Assembly: GCF_000832015.1 (NCBI RefSeq)
Contig: NZ_JXCJ01000001.1
Coordinates: forward strand, 312,065 to 376,064
Direction of reading: 5' to 3'
DNA length: 64,000 nucleotides
Source: Gilvimarinus agarilyticus
GTDB taxonomy: Bacteria; Pseudomonadota; Gammaproteobacteria; Pseudomonadales; Cellvibrionaceae
A model generated the notes under the pieces. That model was not told the DNA's origin. It did not search any database and saw nothing but the letters and a program-made list of their open reading frames with translations. Positions 52,580 through 61,218 of this stretch are shown one piece after another (position 1 is the stretch's first letter; each line of letters opens with the position of its first letter). Made by a program: the position numbers and the translations under genes.

Positions 52580-54562
52580 ATGCTGCTAGGTGTTGATACC
52601 GGAGGAACCTTTACCGACTTTGTGCTGGCACACGGCGGGACACTCCGCATTCACAAGGCGCTTTCAACCCCCGACGCTCCAGAGCGCGCCATACTGCAGG
52701 GTATCGCCGAGCTTGGGCTCGAGCAGGCGTTGGCCCGGGGCGAGTTAACGGTGATTCACGGCAGCACAGTGGCCACCAACGCAGCACTAGAGCGCAAAGG
52801 TGCTCACACCTTATACATTACCAATCGTGGCTGTGCCGATTTACTCAGCATTGGCCGGCAAACCCGCGAGCAACTGTATAACCTGCAGCCCGAACCGCGC
52901 CCAGTGCCTGTAGCACCTGAGGATTGTATCGAGGTGGGCTGCCGCTTAAGCGCCTCAGGGGAGCGTATCAGCGAGCTGAGCGAGGCCGATATGACGCATC
53001 TACAGGCGGTAATAGCCGAGCGTCAACCCGCTGCCATTGCCATCAACTTGCTGTACTCGTTTCTCGATGACGGTGACGAGAAGCGCTTGCAGGCAGCTTG
53101 CCCCAACAGCGTGTTTAGCTGCCGCTCCTCGTTTGTACTACCGGAGTACCGCGAGTACGAGCGCGGCATCGCCACCTGGCTAAACGCCTACCTTGGGCCG
53201 AAGGTACAGGGCTACCTGACTCGCCTACAACAAGGCATCAGCCCCAGCCCGCTAGGCGTCATGCAATCATCCGGCGGCACCATTGATGCCGCCCAGGCCG
53301 GCGACCGGGCCGTTAACCTGTTGCTCTCGGGGCCCGCTGGCGGGCTGGCTGCAGCGGCACACTTTGCGCGCTTAGTTGGCAGCGAGGGCGAGCCCGAAAA
53401 GCTGCTGACCTTTGACATGGGGGGCACCTCGACCGATGTCGCCTTGATCGATGGTGAGCTGCAGCTGACCAGTGAAGGGCGCCTGGGCCCTTACCCTGTA
53501 GCCGTGCCCATGGTTGATATGCATACCATCGGCGCTGGCGGCGGCTCAGAGGCGAGCATCGATGCCGGCGGTTTGTTACAAGTAGGGCCCGAATCCGCCG
53601 GGGCCCACCCGGGGCCCGCCTGCTATGGCAAAGGCGGTTTACGCGCCACCGTGACCGACGCCAACGCCGTGCTAGGGCGCTTGCGGCCGGAGTATTTCTT
53701 AGGCGGCGCCATGGCGCTGGATACCCCAGCCGCCGAGCAAGCGGTTGACGCCATAGCCAGGCCTCTGGGGCTGACACGGCAGGCCGCGGCGGCCGGTATT
53801 ATCCAGCTCGCCAACGAGCATATGGTGAGCGCTTTGCGGGTTATGTCCGTCCAGCGCGGCCGCAACCCGCGCGAATTTAGCTTGTGCTGCTTTGGTGGCG
53901 CCGGCGGCCTGCACGTGTGCGCCGTGGCGGACGAGTTAGGTATGAGCCGCGCACTGGTGCCCATACACGGCGGCGTATTATCGGCACTGGGAATGTTGGT
54001 GGCGCCTCGCGAGCGGCAGCTATCACGCACCATAGGCACCCGGGTTAACGAGTGCGACGCCAGTCATATTGACCAGTTAATCGCTGAGCTCAGCGCCGAA
54101 GGCATGCAACAGCTATTAAACGAAGGCGTTGCCCGCGAGCAGATTCAAACTCAAATCAACCTAGATTTACGCTATTACGGCCAGAGCTTCACCCTAAACT
54201 GCCCCTTTACCCGACTTACGGCCGCCACTGAGGATTTTCATCGCGCCCACACTCAACGTTATGGGCATCAGCTGGATATACCGGTAGAGCTGGTGAATGT
54301 ACGAGTAAGAGTGAGCGCCGCCGGCCAGGTGCCACCGCTGCCACCCCTTAACCCGCTCGCGCAATGCACGCCGGAGTACGTCGCCCAGCTGCCTGATATT
54401 GGCGCTACCCCGGTGTATTGGCGGGATAAACTGGGGGCTTATGCCAAGCTCGCGGGGCCTGCTTTGATTTGCGAGCAAGTATCCACCACGTTACTGGCGC
54501 CTGGGTGGCAAGCCGAGGTAGACGGGCTAGGCAATTTACGGCTGCACAAACCCACCGGATAA
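52580..54562 (+). CDS. Hydantoinase A / 5-oxoprolinase-type protein without partner
   Basis: A 660-residue protein. The N-terminal ASKHA nucleotide-binding motif GVDTGGTFTDFVL, the HGSTVATNA block, DMGGTSTDVALI and the TIGAGGGSEA block identify the hydantoinase A family, which uses ATP to open cyclic amides such as hydantoins or 5-oxoproline. HyuA normally works with a HyuB subunit encoded next door; none is present here, and a lone hydrolase is convergent. Substrate unknown. Confidence 0.9.
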   Translation: MLLGVDTGGTFTDFVLAHGGTLRIHKALSTPDAPERAILQGIAELGLEQALARGELTVIHGSTVATNAALERKGAHTLYITNRGCADLLSIGRQTREQLYNLQPEPRPVPVAPEDCIEVGCRLSASGERISELSEADMTHLQAVIAERQPAAIAINLLYSFLDDGDEKRLQAACPNSVFSCRSSFVLPEYREYERGIATWLNAYLGPKVQGYLTRLQQGISPSPLGVMQSSGGTIDAAQAGDRAVNLLLSGPAGGLAAAAHFARLVGSEGEPEKLLTFDMGGTSTDVALIDGELQLTSEGRLGPYPVAVPMVDMHTIGAGGGSEASIDAGGLLQVGPESAGAHPGPACYGKGGLRATVTDANAVLGRLRPEYFLGGAMALDTPAAEQAVDAIARPLGLTRQAAAAGIIQLANEHMVSALRVMSVQRGRNPREFSLCCFGGAGGLHVCAVADELGMSRALVPIHGGVLSALGMLVAPRERQLSRTIGTRVNECDASHIDQLIAELSAEGMQQLLNEGVAREQIQTQINLDLRYYGQSFTLNCPFTRLTAATEDFHRAHTQRYGHQLDIPVELVNVRVRVSAAGQVPPLPPLNPLAQCTPEYVAQLPDIGATPVYWRDKLGAYAKLAGPALICEQVSTTLLAPGWQAEVDGLGNLRLHKPTG

Positions 54563-54571
54563 AGGCATGGG

Positions 54572-55552
54572 CTAGCGTGCCGCGTGCTCGCCCAGCACTT
54601 GTCCGAGCCACAGGAACTTAACCGTTAATACCTCGGCCCGGGCCGCACTGGGCGACAGCGCCAGATCGTGCATGCCCCCTTCAATTTCCGCCAGTGCTAC
54701 CTGCTTACCCAGCTTGGGGCCGTAGCGGCGGATATGGTCGACGTTGAGCACCGTATCAACCGCCAGCAGGTCGTCGCTCCACTCGGTGGCACGCATCGAT
54801 CGCGCCGCGTGCATCACCAACACCGGACACGCAATATCCAGCCCCTGGTGTAACCGCTGCTGGGCAAAGTACACAGCCCGAGCCCAACCGGCCGTTATAG
54901 GAAACCCATCGGTTGGCTTAAGGGCAATGTTGTAGTGCCACTCGCCGTGAAAATCACGGTGAATACTTTTGGCGTACATCGAGGGCATACCGTGGTGATA
55001 GGCAATATGCGGAAACCAACGGCCCAAAGCCACTACCGTACGCAGCGCCAAACGCTCCCAGCCGTGAAGTGGGAACTCAAAGAACGGGCTGTTTAAATAC
55101 AGGGCATCGACCGCCTCGCGATAGCGCCCCTCGTGGGCGTAAAGCGAGGCAATCAACCCCCCGGTAGAGTGAGCATTTATCAGCAGATTTTCGGCGCCAT
55201 CGCTTTTAATTTGCGCAATGGCGGCATCAATTTCGGGGTAGTATTCGGCGATGTCTTCACAGTAGTTAGGGCGTTCATCCGGGCGCAACGAGCGCCCGTA
55301 ACCGTGTAAATCGAGTGCGTAAAAGGCGTAGCCCTCAGCGCGATAAGCATCGGCCAGGTGCGCCTGAAAAAAGTAATCTGTTAAGCCGTGAATATACAAC
55401 ACGGCGCGCTGCGCCGCTTTGGGATTATCCTCCGCCCGCACCAGCGTGGCGCTAAAGGCGCGGTTTTTATAGTTTACGGTTAATCGGGTTTGCTCAAAAT
55501 GTTCGAGCTCCGTATCGGCCACCCACTGGCTACCGGCTTGTGCGTTCACCAT
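54572..55552 (-). CDS. Alpha/beta hydrolase (monoglyceride lipase-like)
   Basis: A 326-residue hydrolase of the serine aminopeptidase S33 / lysophospholipase type. The oxyanion block is YIHGLTDYFF, the nucleophile S129 is in NAHSTGGL, and the catalytic histidine is probably in GGMHDLAL. The nucleophile elbow reads A-H-S-T-G instead of G-x-S-x-G. No signal peptide, so cytoplasmic. ATG at 55552 with AAGGAG upstream. It is convergent with hyuA. Confidence 0.88.
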   Translation of the reverse strand: MVNAQAGSQWVADTELEHFEQTRLTVNYKNRAFSATLVRAEDNPKAAQRAVLYIHGLTDYFFQAHLADAYRAEGYAFYALDLHGYGRSLRPDERPNYCEDIAEYYPEIDAAIAQIKSDGAENLLINAHSTGGLIASLYAHEGRYREAVDALYLNSPFFEFPLHGWERLALRTVVALGRWFPHIAYHHGMPSMYAKSIHRDFHGEWHYNIALKPTDGFPITAGWARAVYFAQQRLHQGLDIACPVLVMHAARSMRATEWSDDLLAVDTVLNVDHIRRYGPKLGKQVALAEIEGGMHDLALSPSAARAEVLTVKFLWLGQVLGEHAAR

Positions 55553-55769
55553 TACGCTCCTTTATACCATTACTTAATTCGGCTACGGCAACTCGCCCGT
55601 GGCGAGCTCTATAGCGCGCGATCCTTCGCGATCGTGCTGCTGCATCACTATAGTGCCACAGTTACATGACACTTCGCTTATCTGAGGATAGACTATATCG
55701 TCTAGGTTAAATGATTGCCGTGCGCCACATCTTTTAACTGTCGCTTTCACCGATGCAAGGGGCTTTACT

Positions 55770-56498
55770 GTGACTAAGCCATCAATAGGTTCCAACACAC
55801 CCGCGGCCTTGTTACTGGGCCTGTGTTTGTTCGCGGGCGCCGCGCTGTTAGGGTATCAGTTACACAATACCGCTATTGCGGTAAAAGATTATGAGCGTTC
55901 CGTGACCGTCAAAGGTCTGGCCGAACAAGAACTTCCCGCCAATATCGTGATATGGCCGGTTAGCTACGCCCTTGCCAACAATGATTTGGCGGCTTTGTAT
56001 CGTGACATCGATAACAACAGCGAAGCCATTCGCCAATTTTTATTGGCGCACGGTATCGCCTCCGACGACATCAGCGTTAACGTCCCAACCGTGACCGATA
56101 AAACCGCGCAATCTTACGGCGGCCCAGAGCCCACGCTCCGCTACTCGGCCACCCAAGTAGTAACGGTCTACAGTACCGATATTAATACCGTGCGCCGTAC
56201 CATGAACGACGTGGGAGAGCTGGGCAAACAAGGCATCGTACTCACCGCCGGCAACTACGACAGCCAGACAGAGTATTTGTTTACCGGGCTAAACGACATT
56301 AAGCCGGCGATGATCGAGCAAGCCACCAACAATGCCCGCGAAGTGGCCAATAAATTTGCCGCCGACTCCAACAGCCGTCTGGGTAAAATTAAACGCGCTT
56401 CACAGGGTCAGTTTTCGATCAGTGCGCGCGACGCCAACAACCCACACATCAAAAAAATTCGCGTCGTCTCTACCGTTGAATACTACTTGGCCGACTAA
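55770..56498 (+). CDS. SIMPL domain (DUF541) protein
   Basis: A 242-residue protein with an N-terminal anchor or uncleaved signal (about 10-32) and the SIMPL domain (VTVKGLAEQELPANIVIWPVSY, then AREVANKFAADSNSRLGKIKRASQG). Homologues are periplasmic or outer-membrane linked and of uncertain role. The start is GTG at 55770 with AAGGGG 8 bases upstream. mgtC-like gene follows 23 bases later. Confidence 0.88.
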   Translation: MTKPSIGSNTPAALLLGLCLFAGAALLGYQLHNTAIAVKDYERSVTVKGLAEQELPANIVIWPVSYALANNDLAALYRDIDNNSEAIRQFLLAHGIASDDISVNVPTVTDKTAQSYGGPEPTLRYSATQVVTVYSTDINTVRRTMNDVGELGKQGIVLTAGNYDSQTEYLFTGLNDIKPAMIEQATNNAREVANKFAADSNSRLGKIKRASQGQFSISARDANNPHIKKIRVVSTVEYYLAD

Positions 56499-56521
56499 AC
56501 CATCTGCACCGGGCACACCTT

Positions 56522-56956
56522 ATGACATTTGATTTAAGCTTACAGGAAATTTTCGAGAATTTGGTACGCCTTGGCATCGCTTTGCTGTTGGCCTTGCCGA
56601 TGGCGTTTAACCGCGAAAAAAGCTCGCGCGGCGCCGGCTTGCGCACCTTCCCACTGGTGGCGCTGGCCGCCTGTGCTTATATGCTGGTGGGAATGGAAGT
56701 CTACTCCGGCTCAGATGCCGAAGCGCGAGTCATGTACGGTATTATTACCGGTATCGGCTTTATCGGCGGCGGCGCAATTTTAAAAAATAGCGACCACACG
56801 GTGGGCACGGCAACGGCGGCCAGTATTTGGAATACCGGCGCCATTGGTGTATCGGTGGCCTATAACCGCTATGAAATTGCACTGGTGTTATCACTGACTA
56901 ATTTTATTATTTTGCAGTTTGCCAGCCCACTTAAAAAACATCACAACGGCGACTAA
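56522..56956 (+). CDS. MgtC/SapB family membrane protein (short form)
   Basis: A 144-residue membrane protein with four hydrophobic segments. LALPMAFNREKSSRGAGLRTFPLVALAAC, the GIITGIGFIGGGAIL block and the TAASIWNTGAIGVSVAYNRYEIA block are MgtC/SapB signatures. It lacks the C-terminal cytoplasmic domain of Salmonella MgtC. Linked to magnesium or acid stress in some relatives. Its stop overlaps the stop of the convergent glycosyltransferase by 3 bases. Confidence 0.9.
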   Translation: MTFDLSLQEIFENLVRLGIALLLALPMAFNREKSSRGAGLRTFPLVALAACAYMLVGMEVYSGSDAEARVMYGIITGIGFIGGGAILKNSDHTVGTATAASIWNTGAIGVSVAYNRYEIALVLSLTNFIILQFASPLKKHHNGD

Positions 56957-58236
56957 CGGTTTATCTTAGCCAGCTGAGTTTTTACCTCAATCCAGCGCGA
57001 CATAAACTCGGTGCTGCGCACGCTGTGGTAATTAAATAAAGCCCCCAAAATATTGTCGCGGCGCCACTGCTCCAGGTGGCGGTAGCGCTCTCGCAGCTGT
57101 GCCATCAGCGCGGGCGCCAGCCGATTGCGTTGATAGTATTTTGCCAGTAGCGGCGCGCAGGCGTCACTAGCACTCTGCCAATCAGCCTCGCTCTGATACA
57201 AACGCACCGCCTGTGCGGCAAGCGCCGCCGAACTATTGGCCACCGCTCCCGGCCAGTCGCTATCACCGTGCATACTTTCGGCGCCGATGGCGGTGGTGAC
57301 ACTCGGGGTTGCCGTTAACATGGCATCGAGCAATTTACCCTTAATCCCCGCACCTACGCGCAGCGGCGCCAACAACACACGATACTCAGCGACGGTAGCC
57401 AAGGCATCATCGGCCCAGCCCTTCACTAAAAAACCCTGTTGCTTATTGTGTAAGGCGGTGGCCTTGGGCGGCGGGTAGGCGCCGTAAATATGCAGCTCGG
57501 CGCGGGGCAACTCACGGCGTATGGCAGGCCACACATGTTGTTTTAACCACAGCACAGCATCCCAATTAGGGCGATGCCGAAAGTTGCCAATACTGACAAA
57601 ATGCTGCCGCGCGGTAAATTCGGGTGTCCCCGATGATGGCGTGTCAACGGTAAAAGGCAGGTGATACAGAAGCTCTTGCGGCACCTGGCAAAACTCAACC
57701 AATAATGAAATCTCAAAACTCGAAATCATCAAGCTGAGGTCGCAGCGGAAAATAGCCGCCAACTCGCGCAGTAACATGTCGTCTTCACGCATTAAGGCAA
57801 ACAACTCGGCCCCGGTTGCAGCCACCGGGGCAACATCCGCCCCAGCGCGTCCGGCAAGCGAGCGCTTTAAAGCCAATTCGCGAGCGGCGCGCAAGCTGTG
57901 TAAATCTTCGGTATCCAATACCCGCAATGCATTTGGCACTGTGGTGGCAACACGCCAGCCAAACTGCTCTTCAGTCACAAAGCGGTCAAACACCACTAGA
58001 TCGGGTGCCAGCTCAAGCAGCCAGTGCTCAAAGCTGTCGCAGTTAAGAGCGATGGAATGACTGGTGACATGTAGCGCGGCTAAATCACACTGATGCTCTG
58101 TGGGCGAGGCGGCCGAGGCAAAATGTACCTGCACACCATCGGCCTGAAAAGCGTCAATCAGGTCGAGAATACGACGACCAGCGGCGGATGAATTGGGCTC
58201 GGGCCAGACATAGCCAATGATTAATGCTGTTTGCAT
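56953..58236 (-). CDS. Glycosyltransferase family 4-like protein
   Basis: A 427-residue GT-B fold glycosyltransferase. The N-terminal half has a Rossmann start ALIIGYVWPEPNSSAAGRR; the C-terminal half has SIGNFRHRPNWDAVLWL and the nucleotide-sugar site LRVGAGIKGKLLDAM. It is cytoplasmic. It is the last gene of a six-gene minus-strand operon and abuts the lpxR-like gene with no gap, so an envelope glycan role is likely, but donor and acceptor are unknown. Confidence 0.88.
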   Translation of the reverse strand: MQTALIIGYVWPEPNSSAAGRRILDLIDAFQADGVQVHFASAASPTEHQCDLAALHVTSHSIALNCDSFEHWLLELAPDLVVFDRFVTEEQFGWRVATTVPNALRVLDTEDLHSLRAARELALKRSLAGRAGADVAPVAATGAELFALMREDDMLLRELAAIFRCDLSLMISSFEISLLVEFCQVPQELLYHLPFTVDTPSSGTPEFTARQHFVSIGNFRHRPNWDAVLWLKQHVWPAIRRELPRAELHIYGAYPPPKATALHNKQQGFLVKGWADDALATVAEYRVLLAPLRVGAGIKGKLLDAMLTATPSVTTAIGAESMHGDSDWPGAVANSSAALAAQAVRLYQSEADWQSASDACAPLLAKYYQRNRLAPALMAQLRERYRHLEQWRRDNILGALFNYHSVRSTEFMSRWIEVKTQLAKINR

Positions 58237-59247
58237 CTATTGTTTCCAGGCGAGACTTAGCGTACCAAAATTGTCGCGGGATGAGTCGTGAGTATCTATT
58301 TTGGTGCCGGACTTGTAACCAAACGTCAGGCTAACGGCATCCCAGGCATAACTGACACCGGTGGTAAAACTCATTTGCTCATGACGCAAATCAGCTGACG
58401 GGCTATCACGGTAGGTATTGCCATTCACCAATATATTATTAAACACATAATCGGCTTCAAAACCCGCGTATACATACCAACCACGCTCAACCGCCGCTGG
58501 GCTACTGGTGCGTCCCTGTTGCAATAAAGTGGTTGCAAAGCTGCGCTGTAAACCTCGACCAAAGCGCACAATTGCACCGCCGCCCACGGCGGACTCTAAA
58601 TTGCCTGCACGCGCCTGCGCGAGCAATACCACATCGGTCATACTGGTTAATTCTTGGCGCCACACCCGGGCCCTACGCAAGGCAAAAACGGGCTCGTTTT
58701 CTAGCTGATAATCCCAACCTTTCGGCTCCGTTGAGCCCACTACCTTATGAATAAACTTTTGCGATTGCTCAGCCAATGATATCGGCCCGACCATCCCCGC
58801 TGTGGTGCGGATCATGTCGGCAACATTGCCATCCACCACTACACGACTGGCTCGATAAATCAACAGACCGGCGTAAGGAACATCATTGGGATCGGGCACC
58901 GGCTTGCTAATATCGGCCGGCGTCACCATCGCCTGCCCGATAGAGTGTTCGTTAAACGCCAGCTCAAAGCTATCATTTAACATCCAGCTTAGGGGCTTAG
59001 TCAGCACTGGCTCGTCGATCGGCTCGGAGTCTGCAACCTGGTATAGCGAAGCAAAAATGCCATTGGTATAACCGCCGCCGTCTCGACCTGTAAATACATC
59101 ATTTTGCCAAACCAATGATACCCAGTCGGTCGCCTCAGCGTGTTCAACAAGCGCTAAGCCCGCCAGCAATACCACCGCTAATGAACAACGGCGTGAACGA
59201 GAATTATCCTTTGTGCCTGCGGTCACCTTAGCAACACCCAATCTCAT
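58237..59247 (-). CDS. LpxR-like outer membrane lipid A deacylase (DUF2219)
   Basis: A 336-residue outer-membrane beta-barrel with signal peptide (cleavage near AEA-TD). The LpxR pattern is clear: QND near the mature N-terminus, the DGGGYTNG block, IGQAMVTPADI, DVPYAGLLIYR, and a conserved histidine in SQKFIHKVV followed by GWDYQLENEP. LpxR removes the 3'-acyloxyacyl chain of lipid A. Its ATG overlaps the upstream DUF3144 stop (ATGA), and its stop touches the glycosyltransferase start, so the genes are tightly coupled. Confidence 0.88.
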   Translation of the reverse strand: MRLGVAKVTAGTKDNSRSRRCSLAVVLLAGLALVEHAEATDWVSLVWQNDVFTGRDGGGYTNGIFASLYQVADSEPIDEPVLTKPLSWMLNDSFELAFNEHSIGQAMVTPADISKPVPDPNDVPYAGLLIYRASRVVVDGNVADMIRTTAGMVGPISLAEQSQKFIHKVVGSTEPKGWDYQLENEPVFALRRARVWRQELTSMTDVVLLAQARAGNLESAVGGGAIVRFGRGLQRSFATTLLQQGRTSSPAAVERGWYVYAGFEADYVFNNILVNGNTYRDSPSADLRHEQMSFTTGVSYAWDAVSLTFGYKSGTKIDTHDSSRDNFGTLSLAWKQ

Positions 59248-59558
59248 TCGTTGCTGTTTGGTTCGTCGTCTTCAGTGCGGGTATAAACCTTAAAGTTTTC
59301 CCGATAGTCTTCGAGGTTATCGCGCAAGTAATCCCGGTACTGATTGGTCAAATAACGCAGCGAAGCATCCAACTCTTCTGTGTATTCTTTGCGGTCAACC
59401 GATGAGCTTGCCACGATAAAAGCATTAAAACGCGAAGCGGCCTGCAGCATGGCAGCACTGACCATGCTCGGGTCAATGCTGTCGCAGTGTTCGTTAGCGC
59501 GGGAGATAAAGTCATCCACCAGATCCCAGTACTGGCGTTCGTCGTCGGTCAGTGCCAT
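59244..59558 (-). CDS. DUF3144 protein
   Basis: A 104-residue acidic cytoplasmic protein resembling DUF3144: VDDFISRANEHCDS, the AAMLQAASRFNAFIVASS block and the YTEELDASLRYLTNQYRDYLRDNLEDY helix. Function unknown. It overlaps the LpxR-like gene by 4 bases and is therefore part of the envelope operon. Confidence 0.82.
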   Translation of the reverse strand: MALTDDERQYWDLVDDFISRANEHCDSIDPSMVSAAMLQAASRFNAFIVASSSVDRKEYTEELDASLRYLTNQYRDYLRDNLEDYRENFKVYTRTEDDEPNSNE

Positions 59559-59585
59559 AAGCTCTCTACTTAAGTTAATTCTTGA

Positions 59586-59990
59586 TTAATTCATAAACGT
59601 CATGCGGCGTATCAGGCCATTTTGGAACTGATAAATTTTTATGACCTTGGCACTTTGGCGCATCCCGCCCACACTAAAGCTGGCCAACTCCCGTGTGACC
59701 ACTTTGTCGCCCAGCACAATAACTTTCTCGACCACGGCTTGCGGCTTGCGCTCTTTAAAGGTTTTTCCGGTGGCTTCAATCAGTGCGCCTTTCCCGGCGG
59801 TAATGGGGTGGTCGGGGTAGTTGTACACCTCAACGTCCGGGTGAAAGTAACCCGAGTAAGCGGTGACATCGTGATTGTTGTAGGCGCGGGTTTGCTCTTC
59901 GATCAGAGTTTCAAGCGGTGCAGCTAACACCGTAACACTGCAACACAATAACCAGACAACAACCGCCAAGCGGTTTACGAAATAGCCCAT
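59586..59990 (-). CDS. Secreted NTF2-like (SnoaL-type) protein
   Basis: A 134-residue protein with a signal peptide (cleavage near LAA-PL at residue 23) and the NTF2-like pattern LIEEQTRAYNNHDVTAYSGYFHPDVEVYNYP. The family covers small enzymes and binding proteins; no activity can be assigned. It lies 11 bases after the 62-residue membrane protein and 27 bases before the DUF3144 gene, within the operon. Confidence 0.82.
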   Translation of the reverse strand: MGYFVNRLAVVVWLLCCSVTVLAAPLETLIEEQTRAYNNHDVTAYSGYFHPDVEVYNYPDHPITAGKGALIEATGKTFKERKPQAVVEKVIVLGDKVVTRELASFSVGGMRQSAKVIKIYQFQNGLIRRMTFMN

Positions 59991-60001
59991 AGCTGACTCT
60001 T

Positions 60002-60190
60002 TTATCCAAAGGGACGATTGGGTTTACCCAGCAGTACCAACACCAAGGTGGCAATGGGGCCGAGCAACAACGACAATAAAAACCACGCGAGGCCGCTGCG
60101 ATTTTTGCCCTGCGCCAGACCGGCGTTAATTAACGCCAGGGTACCCCAGCCAACCACATAACCACCGCTTAGCACGACTGTGTCATTCAT
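60002..60190 (-). CDS. Small two-TM membrane protein, unknown
   Basis: A 62-residue protein with two hydrophobic segments (about 8-25 and 33-55). The motif LAWFLLSLLLGPIATLVLVLL resembles small DUF-type membrane proteins with a GP turn. ATG at 60190 has a strong GGAGGTAATC ribosome site and overlaps the upstream gene by 8 bases. Function unknown. Confidence 0.75.
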   Translation of the reverse strand: MNDTVVLSGGYVVGWGTLALINAGLAQGKNRSGLAWFLLSLLLGPIATLVLVLLGKPNRPFG

Positions 60191-60989
60191 CGATTACCTC
60201 CAGGGTTTTGTTCACCAAACGTTCGGAGCGCTCACCGGCGCCGCTCGATAATTGATAATCCGCGCGGCGGGTTGTGATCAGACGACCGTCATGAACCCGG
60301 TAATGGCTGTCGGATTCTATTGTAATGGTAAAACTGATCACGATAAACGCCCGCCCTCGAGCACTCATGCGAGTCCGGCTGGCCAACGGGTTACCCTGCT
60401 CATCGGTCCAGACGGTATAAGCGCCGTCGTAGTCTTTAACGTATTTGCGCTGACGCTTGGTTAGGCGCTCGTCGCTTAGCGTAAATTCCAACCGTCGGGC
60501 GCGATTGCCTTGATACGTATCCTCCTCGGCGCCGAGATACTCAGCCGTTTGCAGCTCTTGCCTGATGGCGGCCGCGGCCCGCAACATCGGTTGCACATTA
60601 GCCAGTGTCAGCTCATCCACCCCGTCTAGCGCTGGGGTTGCCGCATCCGCGTCAGCCGCTCGTTGCTGCGTCTCAAGCGTCATCTGTTGCAACAACTCAC
60701 TTGAGTAATTCAGGCTAAGCCCTTTATCGCTGTCTTTAACCGTTGCCCAGGCCCGGCCGGTGCGCGAGATCATATCCTCGTCCTCCCCGGCGTTGTGGGC
60801 CGAGCTTAACGCCACCTGCGTCGTTAAGCTGCCCGTGGGCTTCAGCCGCGCCAAGGCACGATTTAATTGCTGTAAGCTCGCCTGAGCAAACTCTGGGTCA
60901 TGTACCTCCTTATCGGCAGCCACAGCCAACATAGCGCCCCCGCCTGCCAATAACATCAGAGCCATACAGCATTGTTTGATCACCTGCAC
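60183..60989 (-). CDS. Secreted protein of unknown function, first gene of the envelope operon
   Basis: A protein of about 268 residues with a signal peptide (cleavage near AVA-AD, about residue 25). The mature part is rich in charged and beta-forming segments (YQGNRARRLEFTLSDERL, YTVWTDEQGNPLASRTRMSARG), perhaps a lipid- or lipoprotein-binding fold, but no family was recognised. The start is GTG at 60989, or GTG two codons later with better spacing to GAGG. It leads six genes ending with the glycosyltransferase. Confidence 0.75.
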   Translation of the reverse strand: MQVIKQCCMALMLLAGGGAMLAVAADKEVHDPEFAQASLQQLNRALARLKPTGSLTTQVALSSAHNAGEDEDMISRTGRAWATVKDSDKGLSLNYSSELLQQMTLETQQRAADADAATPALDGVDELTLANVQPMLRAAAAIRQELQTAEYLGAEEDTYQGNRARRLEFTLSDERLTKRQRKYVKDYDGAYTVWTDEQGNPLASRTRMSARGRAFIVISFTITIESDSHYRVHDGRLITTRRADYQLSSGAGERSERLVNKTLEVIDE

Positions 60990-61218
60990 CCACCTCTTTT
61001 TGCCGTCGTAGTAGTTGTCGACCCTATGGAACGGGTGGGGTTCATTGCCCAGTACACTCTATTTAACCACCTTAAGGGTACCGACACTCTGTGCGCTTGC
61101 GCAAAATGCACAAACCCCACTGCAATTCAAGACTGTTATCATGGCAGGTTTTACGCATAATGCTGAAAACGCCGCGCAGGTGGCCCACAAGACTCCTTGA
61201 ATTAAATAGGCAAGATCC

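Noticed and set aside
55583-55798. 71-codon minus-strand frame before the SIMPL gene
   Set aside because: Codon use unlike neighbours, overlaps the SIMPL start and resembles no family; judged chance.
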